NCBI RefSeq assembly: GCF_020621385.1 | Contig: NZ_JAESVA010000005.1 | Location: forward strand, 248,001 to 312,000 | DNA: 64,000 nt | Reading direction: 5' to 3' | DNA from: Acidisoma cellulosilyticum | Lineage (GTDB): Bacteria > Pseudomonadota > Alphaproteobacteria > Acetobacterales > Acetobacteraceae | In this document: one piece after another, positions 56,963 through 64,000 of the stretch | How the letters are laid out: the number at the start of each line of letters is the position of its first letter | Position numbering within the stretch: position 1 is the stretch's first letter | The notes under the pieces: generated by a model | Told to the model about the DNA's origin: nothing | What the model saw: the letters and a program-made list of their open reading frames with translations, nothing else | Database searches by the model: none | Position numbers and translations under genes: made by a program

Positions 56963-57883
56963 TTACAGATTATCCTCGAACCAAGACTGGACGCGGCCGG
57001 TGATGCCGTGGGCGACGGGCACTTCCCGCCCGACATTGACCGAGCAGGTCATGCCCGATGCCAGCACGACACCCGCGGGCAATTGGTCGATCGCGACATA
57101 GACGGGAATACGCTGGGCCAGGCGCACCCAGTCGAAGACGGGATTGACCTCAGGCAGGCCGTTCGGGTTGGCGGCATCGTTCTGATTGGCGATGCCGAGG
57201 CCGATGCTGCTGACTTGGCCGGTCAAGCGCTGCGGGAAGCCCATCAGCTTGATGCTGACGGCGTCGCCGATATGGATTTTAGAGATCTTGGTCTCTTCGA
57301 AATAGCCGATGACCTTGAAGGACCCGGTGTCGATCAGCGCGACATCGGGATGTCCCGCCGTCGCGAAATCCCCCGCCTGAAGACGCAGATGGCTGACGAC
57401 GCCGGAGACCGGGGCGTAGATCGTGGACCGCGCGAGGTTGAGTTTCGCGAGGTCGACCGCCGCCTGCGCGCCTTCGACATTGGCCGAGGCGACGGAGGAG
57501 GCGATGCCGGTATTGACGACGTCTTCCTTGGAAATCAGACCGCTGAGGCCACGGCGCCGCGCCACGTCATCCTGCGCCTTCTTTTCCTGCAACTGAGCGG
57601 CGTCGAGATCGGCCTGGGCCTGTGCCAAGGCGATCTGGAAGCGACTTTTGTCGATCTGGTAAAGGACCTGGCCTTTCGTGACCGCCTCGTTATCGCGCAG
57701 CGGCATCGAGACGACGGTGCCCGAGACTTCGGGCGCGACCACGACCGTTTGCGCGAAGACGCGGCCGTCCCGCGTCCAGGGCGCCAGCATATAGACGTTC
57801 CACAATTGCACGACGATGAAGACCGCAACGGCCAGGATCGCGAGCGTGATCAGAAAGCGGATAAGGCGAAGGACAACAGACAT
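56963..57883 (-). CDS. HlyD-family membrane-fusion protein, AaeA-like
   Basis: A 306-residue periplasmic adaptor. A single N-terminal membrane anchor (FLITLAILAVAVFIVVQLWN) is followed by the AaeA/EmrA-type core: PWTRDGRVFAQTVVVAPEVS near 32, the short coiled pair LAQAQADLDAAQLQEKKAQD near 85, then NLARSTIYAPVSGVVSHLRL near 145. The later IDTGSFKVIGYFEETKISKI is strongly like AaeA. It links the FUSC protein to the outer-membrane factor. It lies 10 bases after the DUF1656 gene. Confidence 0.92.
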   Translation of the reverse strand: MSVVLRLIRFLITLAILAVAVFIVVQLWNVYMLAPWTRDGRVFAQTVVVAPEVSGTVVSMPLRDNEAVTKGQVLYQIDKSRFQIALAQAQADLDAAQLQEKKAQDDVARRRGLSGLISKEDVVNTGIASSVASANVEGAQAAVDLAKLNLARSTIYAPVSGVVSHLRLQAGDFATAGHPDVALIDTGSFKVIGYFEETKISKIHIGDAVSIKLMGFPQRLTGQVSSIGLGIANQNDAANPNGLPEVNPVFDWVRLAQRIPVYVAIDQLPAGVVLASGMTCSVNVGREVPVAHGITGRVQSWFEDNL

Positions 57884-57893
57884 GGGGTTCCGG

Positions 57894-58091
57894 TCAGGCC
57901 GCTAGGAGCACGATGGCGCCAGTGATGATGAAATACAGAGCAACCTCGAACAAAGCAGGGTGCCAGACGATGGAAAACACCCTGAGCCTGCCGAGTATAA
58001 AGCGCACCGGGACGAAGATGATCGCGCCCAGAATGCAGTAGAGGACGATCGGGGCGTAAAGAATGCTGCCGATTTGAGCTTCCGAAAACAT
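57894..58091 (-). CDS. DUF1656 protein (AaeX-like)
   Basis: A 65-residue protein with two membrane helices (IVLYCILGAIIFVPVRFILG and FEVALYFIITGAIVLL). DUF1656 proteins, including E. coli AaeX, nearly always lie between FUSC and HlyD genes, as here, but their role in aromatic-acid efflux is not known. The ATG at 58091 lies four bases after the FUSC stop codon. Longer starts would overlap that gene. Confidence 0.88.
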   Translation of the reverse strand: MFSEAQIGSILYAPIVLYCILGAIIFVPVRFILGRLRVFSIVWHPALFEVALYFIITGAIVLLAA

Positions 58092-58095
58092 GCCG

Positions 58096-60276
58096 TCATG
58101 CGCCCTTCGGCAAAGGCGCTTCAAGCGCCAGGAGGTGTTCCGCCTGGGGCATCAGCGCCGCGATGGTGCGGAAGCTGCCGGCGACGCGCAGCAGCCCGGG
58201 TCGCGCCTCGGCGCCGGCTGCGTGCAAGGCGAGCAGGCTCTCGCTCGCCCTCTCGGCACTTTTCGCCGCGCGGCGGGGCTGGCGCAGATGGGTCAGGTCG
58301 CGAATGGCGCGCGCTGTCTCGGCGGCTTCCGGTGCGGGCAGGGTGATGCCGCGCAACAGCGACTGCAGCCGGATGGCTTCCTGCGCGATGATGAGCAGCG
58401 CGCCGCTATCGCCGATGGAGCGGTTGCGCAGCGCAGGATTGACCTGAAGGCGCAAAAACAGCCGCTGCATCGCCTGATTATAGGTCACCAGCCAGCCCAG
58501 CCAGTCGCGCCGCCCCCGCGGGCGGCCGCAGCTTGCGATCATATGTTCGGTCGAACGGCGCATGCGGCGGGCCAGATAGCTCGCATCCCGCATCGGGTTA
58601 GGCGGCAGGATGACGCGGAAGACCAGAACCGTGCCCCAGGCGCCGAGCAGAAAAGCCATGCCGCCATTGGCGAAGGAAATGATGTCGTATTTCATGACAT
58701 TCGCGAGGTTCAGCTGGGTGATGAAAAAGATCACGAAGCCCAGCGCCATCAGCCCGTATTTGGGGACGATCGTGTAATAGATCGCGATCATCAGGACCGG
58801 CGTCATGCTGAGAAACAGCATCGGATAGCCGGACAGATGCGGCAGGATCAAAAACTCCCAAACGAAGGCAAGCAGGGTCGAGAGCGTAATGCCTTTCGCG
58901 AATTGAAGGCTGGCAGCCGAGGCGCTGGGCGCACCCGACAGAAGGGCGCAGGACGCGGCCAGAATCAGCAGCAAGGTCGGGCCTTGGTCCCAGGCCGTGA
59001 CATAGGCGAACAAACCGCCCAGCACGACCGCGATCATGCTGCGCAGGCCGTTGCGCCGAGCGGTCGCGTAATCCTTGAAGGTGATCAGCCGGCCGCCACG
59101 ATGATAGGGCCGCTGACGCGCGCGCCAGGTCGCGAACGGCGCCACGGCGTCATAAAGCTGCTCCAACTCCTGGTGGATGCGGGCGAGGGTGGTCGCTTCG
59201 TCCAGCGTATGCGCGGCGGATTGCAGCGCCGTCACCTCTCGCGCACCGACCGCGATCTTTTCGGCCATCGCGATCGTCTCCCGGTCGGTGCGGGGCTCGA
59301 ACTGCGATAGCTCCAGCAGCAAGCCGCGAACTTTCTCGACGATCGACGGGCTGTGTTCGGCGGTGCCTTGGGGGGCATCCTCGCCGGCTTCCTGCGCAGC
59401 GGCCAAGACGTCCTGACGGGTCTTCCTATGGGTGGTCTCGATCTCACCGAGGATGGTGAGGGATTGCCCGGCGATCGAGACCGACAGCAGCGCCGCATAC
59501 AAAGCGGCGAGCCCGCGGCGGATGCTGGCGGCGTGGCGGCTGACGTCGGGGGCCTCGGTCCCGGCGAACTCGATCACCTCGTCCAGCCGTTCGATCTCTC
59601 CGGCCAGGCGCGTCCGTTCGGCGATGAAATTCTTGTCGTCCATCGGCGTGCCGTCGGCGCGGCTGAGCAGCAGTTTCGCAACCCCCCGCACTGCCGCGCG
59701 GGACCGCGCGCGCATCGCATCCGTGGTGACGCTGGGCTGCAGGATCATGGTCACCAGGGTGGAGACGACGACGCCGAGCGTGACGACGGCAAGCCGGGCC
59801 AGCGCGTATTGCAGGACATCGTCGGGCTCGGGGATGGCGCCGATCGCGATCAGCGCCACGGTATAGCCGGACAGCACGGCGCCATAGGCCCGGAAATGGC
59901 GGAACATGCTGGAGGCAAAAGTACAAAGCCCGAGCCAGGCGCCGAAGCCGACGATGAACAGGATGGGCGATTGGCCGAACCAGGCCATGATGACGACGGC
60001 GGCGACGGCCCCGGTCAGCGTGCCGAAAATGCGCCACAGACCTTTTGAGATCAGGCCGCCGCGTGAAAGATTGGCGACGATCATGACGGTCACGGCGGAG
60101 GAGGCCGGCGTCGCCAGTTGCAACCACAGCGCCGCATAGAAGGCGATGGCCATGGCCAGGATGGTGCGGAACACATAGGCCTGGGCGGGCGACAGACGCA
60201 GCGCCTGGCCCAGGCTGGGCCAGAAGTCAGCGAAACGCGGTCGGTCGGTGCCGGTCTCAGCCAGCCGCGCGCTCAC
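58096..60276 (-). CDS. FUSC-family inner-membrane efflux protein, AaeB-like
   Basis: A 726-residue protein with two sets of about five to six helices and two cytoplasmic domains. The first membrane set begins AYVFRTILAMAIAFYAALWL near 35 and continues ASSAVTVMIVANLSRGGLIS; the second set includes SMIAVVLGGLFAYVTAWDQG near 400 and ALGFVIFFITQLNLANVMKY. In E. coli AaeB the same family exports aromatic acids such as p-hydroxybenzoate. The gene overlaps the MarR gene by four bases (ATGA), and DUF1656, HlyD and the outer-membrane factor follow closely, so it is the core pump of this operon. Confidence 0.92.
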   Translation of the reverse strand: MSARLAETGTDRPRFADFWPSLGQALRLSPAQAYVFRTILAMAIAFYAALWLQLATPASSAVTVMIVANLSRGGLISKGLWRIFGTLTGAVAAVVIMAWFGQSPILFIVGFGAWLGLCTFASSMFRHFRAYGAVLSGYTVALIAIGAIPEPDDVLQYALARLAVVTLGVVVSTLVTMILQPSVTTDAMRARSRAAVRGVAKLLLSRADGTPMDDKNFIAERTRLAGEIERLDEVIEFAGTEAPDVSRHAASIRRGLAALYAALLSVSIAGQSLTILGEIETTHRKTRQDVLAAAQEAGEDAPQGTAEHSPSIVEKVRGLLLELSQFEPRTDRETIAMAEKIAVGAREVTALQSAAHTLDEATTLARIHQELEQLYDAVAPFATWRARQRPYHRGGRLITFKDYATARRNGLRSMIAVVLGGLFAYVTAWDQGPTLLLILAASCALLSGAPSASAASLQFAKGITLSTLLAFVWEFLILPHLSGYPMLFLSMTPVLMIAIYYTIVPKYGLMALGFVIFFITQLNLANVMKYDIISFANGGMAFLLGAWGTVLVFRVILPPNPMRDASYLARRMRRSTEHMIASCGRPRGRRDWLGWLVTYNQAMQRLFLRLQVNPALRNRSIGDSGALLIIAQEAIRLQSLLRGITLPAPEAAETARAIRDLTHLRQPRRAAKSAERASESLLALHAAGAEARPGLLRVAGSFRTIAALMPQAEHLLALEAPLPKGA

Positions 60277-60734
60277 GCCTGCTCTCCGTCACCGATCTCG
60301 ATTCGGGCCGACTGAGACTCGATGGCCTGCTCGATCCGCTCAAGCACGGACGCGCAGATCGTCATCTCCTCAGGCGGAATGTCTTTGACGAAGGTCTCGG
60401 CAAGGCCCTGATGGATGGTGTCGACCCGCGCGTAAATCGCGCGGCCTTGTTCCGTCATGGTGATGCGTTTGGACCGACGGTCATCCGGGTCTTCGACGCG
60501 TTCGGCGAGGCCCGCGCGTTCCAGCGCATCGACCAGCCGCACCAGCGACGCTGCTTCGATCATCAGGGCGGCAGCGAGGTCAGTCTGACGCTGTCCGTCC
60601 CCCATGCGGCCAAGATAAAGCAGGGGGCGCCAGGTCGCTTCCGTCAGGCCGAAATCGCGGACCCGGACATCGATCTCCCGCCGCCAGGCGATGGATATGC
60701 GGTAGATCAATCGACCGAATTCGGTAGCGCGCAT
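60273..60734 (-). CDS. MarR-family transcriptional regulator
   Basis: A 153-residue winged-helix repressor. The DNA-binding region has LTEATWRPLLYLGRMGDGQR near 30, then QTDLAAALMIEAASLVRLVD near 50 and the wing segment EDPDDRRSKRITMTEQGRAI near 85. MarR proteins often bind phenolic compounds, which fits the aromatic-acid-type pump it precedes. It overlaps the FUSC gene by four bases and shares one operon with the exporter. A candidate operator lies 42 bp upstream. Confidence 0.9.
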   Translation of the reverse strand: MRATEFGRLIYRISIAWRREIDVRVRDFGLTEATWRPLLYLGRMGDGQRQTDLAAALMIEAASLVRLVDALERAGLAERVEDPDDRRSKRITMTEQGRAIYARVDTIHQGLAETFVKDIPPEEMTICASVLERIEQAIESQSARIEIGDGEQA

Positions 60735-60775
60735 CCCATCCCCGATAATGAACCGAACTAACTGGGACGCTTATA

Positions 60776-60789
60776 GTTAGCGTCCTAAC
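60776..60789. promoter_or_regulatory. Candidate MarR operator
   Basis: GTTAG-CGTC-CTAAC is a perfect 5-bp dyad 42 bp before the marR start, in an AT-rich stretch with further TTAG/CTAA units (GACGCTTATAGTTAG before and AATTAGCTAG after). MarR repressors typically bind such TTAG-rich palindromes. The sequence is seen; binding is inferred. Confidence 0.45.
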
Positions 60790-60905
60790 AATTAGCTAGG
60801 CACGGAAATGTGAGCAGGGTTGCGCGCTTTACGCTCGCCTGGAAACGAATGTGGCGGACCCTGAGATCCGCCACAGCCTGTTGATTCGAACAGAAGTCGA
60901 ACGGT

Positions 60906-61667
60906 TCAGCCGGTTGTCTCGTCCACACCAAGCGTCGCCAGCAATTGCTGGCGCAGACGGATGAAGTCCGGATCGCCGTGACGGCGCGGGCGATCCAGAT
61001 TGATCGGAATATCGGCGCCGATCTGACCGTCGATCAGCACCACGGCGCGGTCGCCCAGCAGCAGCGCCTCGTCCACGTCATGCGTCACCAACAGCACCGT
61101 CAGGTCATGCTGCTGCCATAGCTGCGCCACCAGCGCCTGCATGCGCATCCGCGTCAGCGCGTCGAGCGCCGCGAAAGGCTCGTCGAGCAGCATCAGCTTG
61201 GGGCGGCGGACGAGGGCGCGGGCCAGCGCCACGCGCTGGGCCTCACCGCCCGACAGCGTCAGCGGCCAGGCATCCAGCCGGTGCGACAGGCCGAGTTCGG
61301 CCAGCGCCGCACTGGCCTGCGCACGCGTATCGCCCTGACGCAGGCCAAGCGCGACATTCCGCCAGACGCGCTTCCAGGGCAGCAGGCGCGGCTCCTGAAA
61401 AACCACGGCGCGCTCCTTCGGCACCGAGACGGTACCGGCCGGCGCGGGATCGAGCCCGGCCAGCGTGCGCAGCAGGGTCGATTTGCCGGAGCCCGAGCGG
61501 CCCAGCAGCACGGTGAAGCTGCCGGCTTCCAGCTCCAGGTCCAGGTCGGTCAGGATCGCCGGGCCGCCGAAGCTGCGGGTCAGCCCACGGACGCTGACGG
61601 CGGCCTCGCCTCGCGTCAGGCGGGCCTCGTCCAGAATGGGCGCGCGGGTTTCGATCGCGGTCATCAT
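60906..61667 (-). CDS. Sulfonate/nitrate-type ABC transporter ATP-binding protein
   Basis: A 253-residue ATPase of the SsuB/TauB/NrtD class. Walker A is LLGRSGSGKSTLLRTLAG near 55, the Q loop FQEPRLLPWKRVWRNVALGL near 90, signature LSGGEAQRVALARAL near 140 and Walker B LMLLDEPFAALD near 160, followed by VTHDVDEALLLGDRAVVL. The segment FQEPRLLPW and the ending PINLDRPRRHGDPDFIRLRQ are typical of sulfonate ATPases. The permease gene overlaps it by four bases (ATGA). Nothing metabolic, such as ssuD, adjoins it. Confidence 0.92.
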   Translation of the reverse strand: MMTAIETRAPILDEARLTRGEAAVSVRGLTRSFGGPAILTDLDLELEAGSFTVLLGRSGSGKSTLLRTLAGLDPAPAGTVSVPKERAVVFQEPRLLPWKRVWRNVALGLRQGDTRAQASAALAELGLSHRLDAWPLTLSGGEAQRVALARALVRRPKLMLLDEPFAALDALTRMRMQALVAQLWQQHDLTVLLVTHDVDEALLLGDRAVVLIDGQIGADIPINLDRPRRHGDPDFIRLRQQLLATLGVDETTG

Positions 61668-62524
61668 GCAGCCCTCCGATTGGCGCGATTTCCGCTGGAC
61701 TGGGTTCCGATGAAGCTCGGGCGCCAGGCAAGGGCACGCTGTTCGATCACGCGCACCATGTAATCGGTCGCGAGGCCCAGCAGCGCGTAGATGATAAGGC
61801 CGACGAAGATGACGTCGGTTTCCAGAAAGTCCCGCGCGTTCATCACCAGATAGCCGATGCCGCTATTGGCATTGACCTGCTCGGCCACCACCAGCGTCAG
61901 CCAGGCGATGCCGACGGAATAGCGCAGGCCGACCAGAAACTGCGGCAGCGCGCCCGGCAGCACCACGTTCCAGATGATCTCGGCATGGGTCAGGTCCAGC
62001 GTCGACGCCGCTTCGATGATCTTGCGGTCGACCGAGCGGATGCCGGCAAACAGGTTGAGGTAGATCGGGAACATGGCGCCGAGGGCGATCAGGGCGATCT
62101 TGGGTGTCTCGCCGATGCCGAACCACAGGATGAACAGCGGGATCAGCGCCAGATGCGGCAAGGTCCGGACCATCTGCAGCGTGGAATCGACCGTATCTTC
62201 GCCTAGGCGCGACAGGCCCGCGAAGAGGCCGAAACCGGTGCCGAGCAGCACGCCGATGCCAAGCCCGAGACCGACACGGATGAGGGAGGCCCAGAGATTG
62301 CCGAGCAGCTGGCCCGTCACCAGCAATTGCCAGAAGGATTCCGCCACCATCACGGGCGAGGGCATCAGCCGGCTGTTGATGAGATGGAAGGAATCCAGCG
62401 CCTGCCAGACGATCAGGATCAGCAAGGGTACGGTAAAGCGATGCGCCTGCGCCAGAAAGGCGCTGACATTAAGCGATATGGCGCGATCCTGCGGGCGCGC
62501 GGCGGAGACGGCTGCGCTGGCCAT
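61664..62524 (-). CDS. Sulfonate/nitrate-type ABC transporter permease
   Basis: A 286-residue inner-membrane protein with six helices of the SsuC/TauC class. Family blocks are WASLIRVGLGLGIGVLLGTG near 85, the coupling loop EAASTLDLTHAEIIWNVVLP near 175 with LPGALPQFLVGLRYSVGIAW, and GYLVMNARDFLETDVIFVGL near 235. It works with the ATPase and the divergently coded binding protein to import a sulfonate or related anion. The start lies 157 bp from the binding-protein gene; a TATAAT at 62569-62574 (minus strand) is a candidate -10 element. Confidence 0.92.
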   Translation of the reverse strand: MASAAVSAARPQDRAISLNVSAFLAQAHRFTVPLLILIVWQALDSFHLINSRLMPSPVMVAESFWQLLVTGQLLGNLWASLIRVGLGLGIGVLLGTGFGLFAGLSRLGEDTVDSTLQMVRTLPHLALIPLFILWFGIGETPKIALIALGAMFPIYLNLFAGIRSVDRKIIEAASTLDLTHAEIIWNVVLPGALPQFLVGLRYSVGIAWLTLVVAEQVNANSGIGYLVMNARDFLETDVIFVGLIIYALLGLATDYMVRVIEQRALAWRPSFIGTQSSGNRANRRAA

Positions 62525-62680
62525 GGCGGATTTCCTCTGACAGAACTGTGGAACAACTGCGTTAAAGGATTATATGCACGATTGACGAGGATGAGATAGT
62601 TCAAATACCACTTACGCCAAGCGGGTGCGGCATGCTGCATCTGCGAAAAAACCGCCCATCACCCATCTCAGGACAGTCCG

Positions 62681-63625
62681 ATGATCTCTCGCAGATCCCT
62701 TCTTGCCACGGCTCCGGCCTTGGTCACCGCCGGGCTCGTCATGGGCCGAAATGCGGCTCAAGCTGCTGATAAGACTATCCATATTGGCTATCAGAAATAC
62801 GGCACACTGCTGCTGCTGAAGGCCGCCGGGACGCTGGACCAGATTCTGGCTCCGCTCGGTTTCACGGTGGCGTGGAGTGAATTCCTCTCCGGCCCGCCCT
62901 TGCTGGAAGCGCTGAACGCGGGCGCGATCGCCTTCGGCATCACCGGGGAAACGCCGCCGGTTTTCGCCCAGGCCGCCGGCACGCCTTTCGTCTATCTCGC
63001 CTCTGACCCGGCCGCGCCGCAGGGCGAGGGCATTCTGGTGCCGGCCGACAGCAAGGTGCAGACGGTGGCTGATCTACGCGGCAAACGCGTGATTACAACC
63101 AAGGGCTCCAACGCCCATTACTGCCTTGTCGCTCTGCTGCTGAAGGCTGGCCTGAAGCCGTCGGACGTGCAGTTGAGCTTCCTGGCCCCGCCGGACGCCT
63201 TCGCGGCGTTCCGCACCGGCAGCGTGGACGCCTGGTGCGCCTGGGACCCGCTCTTCGCGGCGGCCGAGGTGACGGGCGGTCGCCTGCTCGCGGACGGTAC
63301 CGGCGTGGTGCCGAACCATCAGTTCTTCCTGGCCCGTCAGGATTTCGCGGATGCCAATCCGGCCGTGATCCATGCGCTGCTGAATGCCGTGGCGGCCGAG
63401 GAGAAGAAGGTCCAGGCCGATCCGGGGCCTGCCGCCGCGACGATCGGGCCCGCAACCGGTATCCCCATCCCGGTGCTGCAGAAGGCGCTGCCGCGGATGG
63501 GCTACGGGCTGGGACCGATGACGCCCGAAATCTTCGCCGACCAGCAGAAGATCGCCGATACCTTCTTCGGTCTCGGGCTCATCCCGAAGAAGATCACGGT
63601 CACCGACAACGCCTGGAAGGGGTGA
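62681..63625 (+). CDS. Aliphatic sulfonate-type ABC transporter substrate-binding protein
   Basis: A 314-residue periplasmic protein of the SsuA family. It has a twin-arginine-like signal (SRRSLLATAPALVTAGLVMG, cleavage after AAQA). The mature domain starts TIHIGYQKYGTLLLLKAAGT, and the family blocks are WSEFLSGPPLLEALNAGAIA near 65, PVFAQAAGTPFVYLASDP near 95 and SVDAWCAWDPLFAAAEVTGG near 185. It is divergent from the permease and completes the importer. SsuA-like proteins bind alkanesulfonates, taurine-like molecules or sulfate esters; specificity is not shown by the sequence. Confidence 0.92.
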   Translation: MISRRSLLATAPALVTAGLVMGRNAAQAADKTIHIGYQKYGTLLLLKAAGTLDQILAPLGFTVAWSEFLSGPPLLEALNAGAIAFGITGETPPVFAQAAGTPFVYLASDPAAPQGEGILVPADSKVQTVADLRGKRVITTKGSNAHYCLVALLLKAGLKPSDVQLSFLAPPDAFAAFRTGSVDAWCAWDPLFAAAEVTGGRLLADGTGVVPNHQFFLARQDFADANPAVIHALLNAVAAEEKKVQADPGPAAATIGPATGIPIPVLQKALPRMGYGLGPMTPEIFADQQKIADTFFGLGLIPKKITVTDNAWKG

Positions 63626-63635
63626 GGGCTGGCCT

Positions 63636-63989
63636 TCAGGGGGCTATTGGCTCAAAACCCAATAGCGCCCTGATTTTCGTCTCGACCTCGGCCAATACCT
63701 GCGGGGACGCCCGACCCTTCAAACTTGCCTGCCGGGCGCGCCAGTCCAGGTTTTTGATTTGATCTGCCAGGACGACCGAGGGAGGGTCACCGGCAACGAA
63801 CACTTCGAATGGATAGCCTTTGATGCGCGTGGTCAAAGGGCAGCACACCATCATGCCGCGCAGCCGATTATAGCGGTGTGACGACAGCACCAGGGCCGGC
63901 CGATGGCCCGCCTGTTCGTGCCCTGCTTGCGGGTCAAAGTTCAGCCAGACGATATCACCACGCGCAGGGGTGTAGACGGGCGTTACCAA
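63636..63989 (-). CDS. MazF/PemK-type endoribonuclease toxin
   Basis: A 117-residue toxin of the PemK/MazF/ChpB family, which cleaves mRNA. The family blocks are ARGDIVWLNFDPQAGHEQAG near 9, HRPALVLSSHRYNR near 29, VCCPLTTRIKGYPFEVFV near 48 and VVLADQIKNLDWRARQA near 71. The start appears to be TTG at 63989, with GGGGAG just upstream; the frame stays open to the window edge, so a longer start cannot be excluded. The partner antitoxin would lie upstream, beyond 64000, and is not visible. It converges on the ssuA-type gene. Confidence 0.88.
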   Translation of the reverse strand: MVTPVYTPARGDIVWLNFDPQAGHEQAGHRPALVLSSHRYNRLRGMMVCCPLTTRIKGYPFEVFVAGDPPSVVLADQIKNLDWRARQASLKGRASPQVLAEVETKIRALLGFEPIAP

Positions 63990-64000
63990 AACTCTCCCCC

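Overview
This 64 kb window is GC-rich chromosomal DNA from an alphaproteobacterium. High third-position GC, an IalB-family gene, alphaproteobacterial palindromic repeats, an NDUFS6-type zinc-finger gene beside polA and many efflux and transport genes suggest the Acetobacteraceae or a close relative. That placement is an inference from gene style, not a database result. There is no rRNA, CRISPR array, prophage or intact insertion sequence. Housekeeping markers are polA, rlmN, tRNA-Arg(CCG) and tRNA-Ser(CGA).

Layout. 0.4-5.8 kb: LysR regulator, aldo/keto reductase, SDR and Bcr/CflA-type exporter on the plus strand, facing a zinc alcohol dehydrogenase whose promoter has a perfect palindrome inside its 17-bp spacer. 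6.8-10.7 kb: FemAB-like acyltransferase and two more MFS transporters. 10.8-15.5 kb: an unknown protein and a complete sugar-type ABC importer (ATPase, permease, binding protein). 15.5-20.4 kb: an accessory stretch with a 57-codon frame, a lipoprotein, a wreck of an NHLM-type bacteriocin exporter, a DUF429 gene, two low-GC unknown genes and an IS3-type transposase relic, ending at tRNA-Arg. 20.4-25.3 kb: lipase-like lipoprotein, zinc-finger protein, DNA polymerase I and a zinc-ribbon membrane protein. 25.4-26.6 kb: small inverted-repeat elements, a decayed ubiX relic and tRNA-Ser.

26.6-41.3 kb is read leftward: a bifunctional kinase/phosphatase-like protein, then GtrA, two family-2 glycosyltransferases, an outer-membrane factor, a membrane-fusion protein and two RND pumps (MdtABC-like), almost all overlapping or nearly touching; a terminator and an IclR regulator follow. 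41.4-50.9 kb: L,D-transpeptidase, orphan OmpR-type response regulator with a very strong terminator, another inverted-repeat element, a NarL/LuxR regulator with a degenerate receiver, VOC protein, chalcone-isomerase-like protein, GolD-like SDR, PCu(A)C copper chaperone, a divergent aldo/keto reductase-LysR pair, rlmN and ialB.

51-64 kb: methyltransferase, AraC regulator, EamA transporter, then a leftward efflux operon (MarR, FUSC, DUF1656, HlyD, outer-membrane factor, DHA2 MFS) that resembles the aromatic-acid AaeXAB system with extra parts. An SsuABC-type sulfonate importer and a MazF/PemK-type toxin cut near the window edge complete the window.

Overall the region is dominated by export and uptake (four single-gene MFS/DMT exporters, one RND system, one FUSC system, two ABC importers) and by oxidoreductases with their own regulators. 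I saw no convincing new defence or biosynthetic system. The most unusual items are the doubly deleted peptide exporter, the DNA polymerase I lacking the first proofreading aspartate, the kinase/phosphatase fusion with an eroded phosphatase half, and a family of small elements sharing one terminal inverted repeat.
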